Shown here: one piece after another, positions 63,157-64,000 of the stretch
Numbering within the stretch: the stretch's first letter is position 1
Layout: each line of letters opens with the position of its first letter
Assembly: GCF_006716865.1 (NCBI RefSeq)
Contig: NZ_VFPT01000002.1
Span: 62,001-126,000, forward strand
DNA: 64,000 nt
Source of the DNA: Roseinatronobacter monicus
GTDB lineage: Bacteria > Pseudomonadota > Alphaproteobacteria > Rhodobacterales > Rhodobacteraceae
Direction of reading: 5' to 3'
Program-made: the position numbers and the translations under genes
Notes under the pieces: generated by a model
What the model saw: the letters and a program-made list of their open reading frames with translations, nothing else
Database searches by the model: none
What the model was told of the DNA's origin: nothing

Positions 63157-63291
63157 CCCACAGCGACCAGCACCTAACCCAAAATCACCTTGGCCGGTGG
63201 CGCTGACCTCCAGGCGGGCAAGCCCGCCCTCCGATCAGCGCCACCGGCCAAGGTGGTTGTCGCTACCGGCCAAGGTGGTTGTCGCTCAACA

Positions 63292-63577
63292 GCCTCCCAA
63301 GACTGCGGTTCTCAGCGCCGAGGCTGCGGACAATCCAACGCTGCGCGACCAGCGCATTGCCGCAATACGCACAGGCGGGCGTATTGCCTGGAAGGTGAGC
63401 AGCGGATACAATCAGCGCAGCCGCGGTGAAACACAAATGGGGCGCTGGAAGGTGGTCATCGGCCCCAAACTGAAAGCGCGCAGCTTTCCCAACCAGAAAA
63501 CCGAAGCCAAGATCGGCGCCCACATTCTGAACAAGATGACCGAACTTGGCCGTGCCAAGTTCGAGGTCGTAGCTTGA
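63292..63577 (+). pseudogene. IS5-family transposase, C-terminal fragment
   Basis: It encodes LSAEAADNPTLRDQRIAAIR, then SGYNQRSRGETQMGRWKVVI and ILNKMTELGRAKFEVVA, the end of an IS5-type transposase. The front is missing because the IS21 element abuts it; the other side of IS21 carries no IS5 sequence, so a deletion accompanied or followed the insertion. Confidence 0.8.
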
Positions 63578-63869
63578 CCAAATGAGCGGGTAAGGGCCAA
63601 ACTCAAACCACCGTAGGTCCGTGCAACAACGCCGACAGAACCAATTCCACAACATCCGTAAGATCCTCACCCACCTGAGGGCCGTTTTGATTCTGCTCAC
63701 CTCAGAATCGCAGCCGTTTTCGCGACATTTTAGACTATTTCGCGACACAGGACCCGACACTGCGGGGGCAGGTAGCTAAGGTGAAATTCGCGATCGAGCG
63801 CACACTAGAATCGCCCTGAAAAAGGGTGCGTTAAAAACTCCTGAGATCCAATAAAAAGGAAACAACTAA

Positions 63870-64000
63870 ATGAATGTAAAGCTCAAGCTGTCCGTTGCCG
63901 CTGCTGCCATCATGGTGTCGGGCAGCGCTTTTGCGGAAGAAGTCACCTATGAAACCACGCTGAACGTCGAAGAGCCAGCTCAAACCTGTGTTGTAGATCA
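63870..64000 (+). CDS. Exported protein, 3' end outside window
   Basis: The first 43 residues are visible: a signal peptide (MNVKLKLSVAAAAIMVSGSA, cleavage after AFA) and EEVTYETTLNVEEPAQTCVV. AAAAGGA lies eight bases before the start. The family cannot be told from this part; a secreted beta-rich protein is likely. The rest lies beyond base 64000. Confidence 0.75.
   Translation, partial: MNVKLKLSVAAAAIMVSGSAFAEEVTYETTLNVEEPAQTCVVD

Larger units (their letters stand above)
60704..63291 (-). mobile_element. IS21-family insertion sequence
   Basis: A 2.59-kb element with istA and istB on the minus strand. Both ends carry tandem copies of a 19-base motif (gacaaccaccttggccggt): two at the left (60713 onward) and two or more at the right (63228-63285), the multiple terminal repeats typical of IS21. 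No matching target duplication is seen. Confidence 0.9.

Noticed and set aside
1..64000. tRNA, rRNA, riboswitch or chromosomal origin
   Set aside because: I saw no cloverleaf, rRNA core or known riboswitch element by eye. Short or diverged RNAs could be missed without a covariance search.

Overview
This window looks like an accessory, plasmid- or ICE-like stretch from an alphaproteobacterium of the Rhodobacterales (Rhodobacter/Roseobacter/Roseinatronobacter type). I infer this from the TRAP transporter, the VirC1/VirC2-like pair, the ArdC antirestriction gene, the high G+C coding bias and the mix of insertion sequences; no rRNA or tRNA is present to confirm it. Transposons make up about a third of the sequence, and I could place several element ends to the base from terminal repeats and target duplications.

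Layout. 1-2.6 kb: transfer-type genes (muramidase-like protein, VirC1-like ATPase, VirC2-like DNA-binding protein), preceded by a strictly phased array of 47 degenerate octamers. 2.7-10 kb: an ardC gene split by a RIT element (three overlapping tyrosine recombinases with 35-bp perfect inverted ends). The first recombinase gene is itself split by an IS630-type element, and a second IS630-type element sits directly upstream of ardC. 11.1-13.9 kb: a minus-strand type VI secretion (T6SS) cassette of DUF4123 adaptor, amidase-like effector and probable immunity protein. 14.5-22.1 kb: IS6 and IS4 elements, a lipoprotein, a 5'-truncated exonuclease-BRCT gene, gene fragments and a DUF2339 membrane protein.

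22.7-41.5 kb: the most interesting part, an orphan T6SS payload island. It holds two hcp genes in a duplicated block of about 1.06 kb, two vgrG genes with near-identical bodies but unrelated C-termini, several candidate effector/immunity pairs and PAAR proteins. It also holds four tandem copies of a 428-residue exported protein on an exact 1,324-bp period. These copies are mosaics that alternate between two central sequence types, and each junction keeps a 12-codon vestige of the 5' end of the PAAR gene that now lies only at the end of the array. No TssA-M or ClpV gene is present, so these payloads would need an apparatus encoded elsewhere.

42-64 kb: a possible toxin-antitoxin pair, a gene cut by an ISKra4-family transposon carrying a resolvase and a pRiA4b ORF-3-like gene, an intact TRAP operon (dctP, dctQ, dctM), then IS630, IS3, IS66, IS110, IS21 and IS5 sequences. 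Between them lie small genes (WGR domain, DUF6429, HU, SH3-like, a HTH regulator broken by an in-frame stop), and an exported protein runs off the end.

Two dispersed repeat families link the regions. A mosaic GC-rich repeat (here R1) occurs in at least nine intergenic spacers. A second repeat (R2) near 14.5 kb recurs inverted near 60.2 kb. Together with the missing target duplication of the IS6 element, this suggests the region was assembled by IS- and repeat-mediated recombination.
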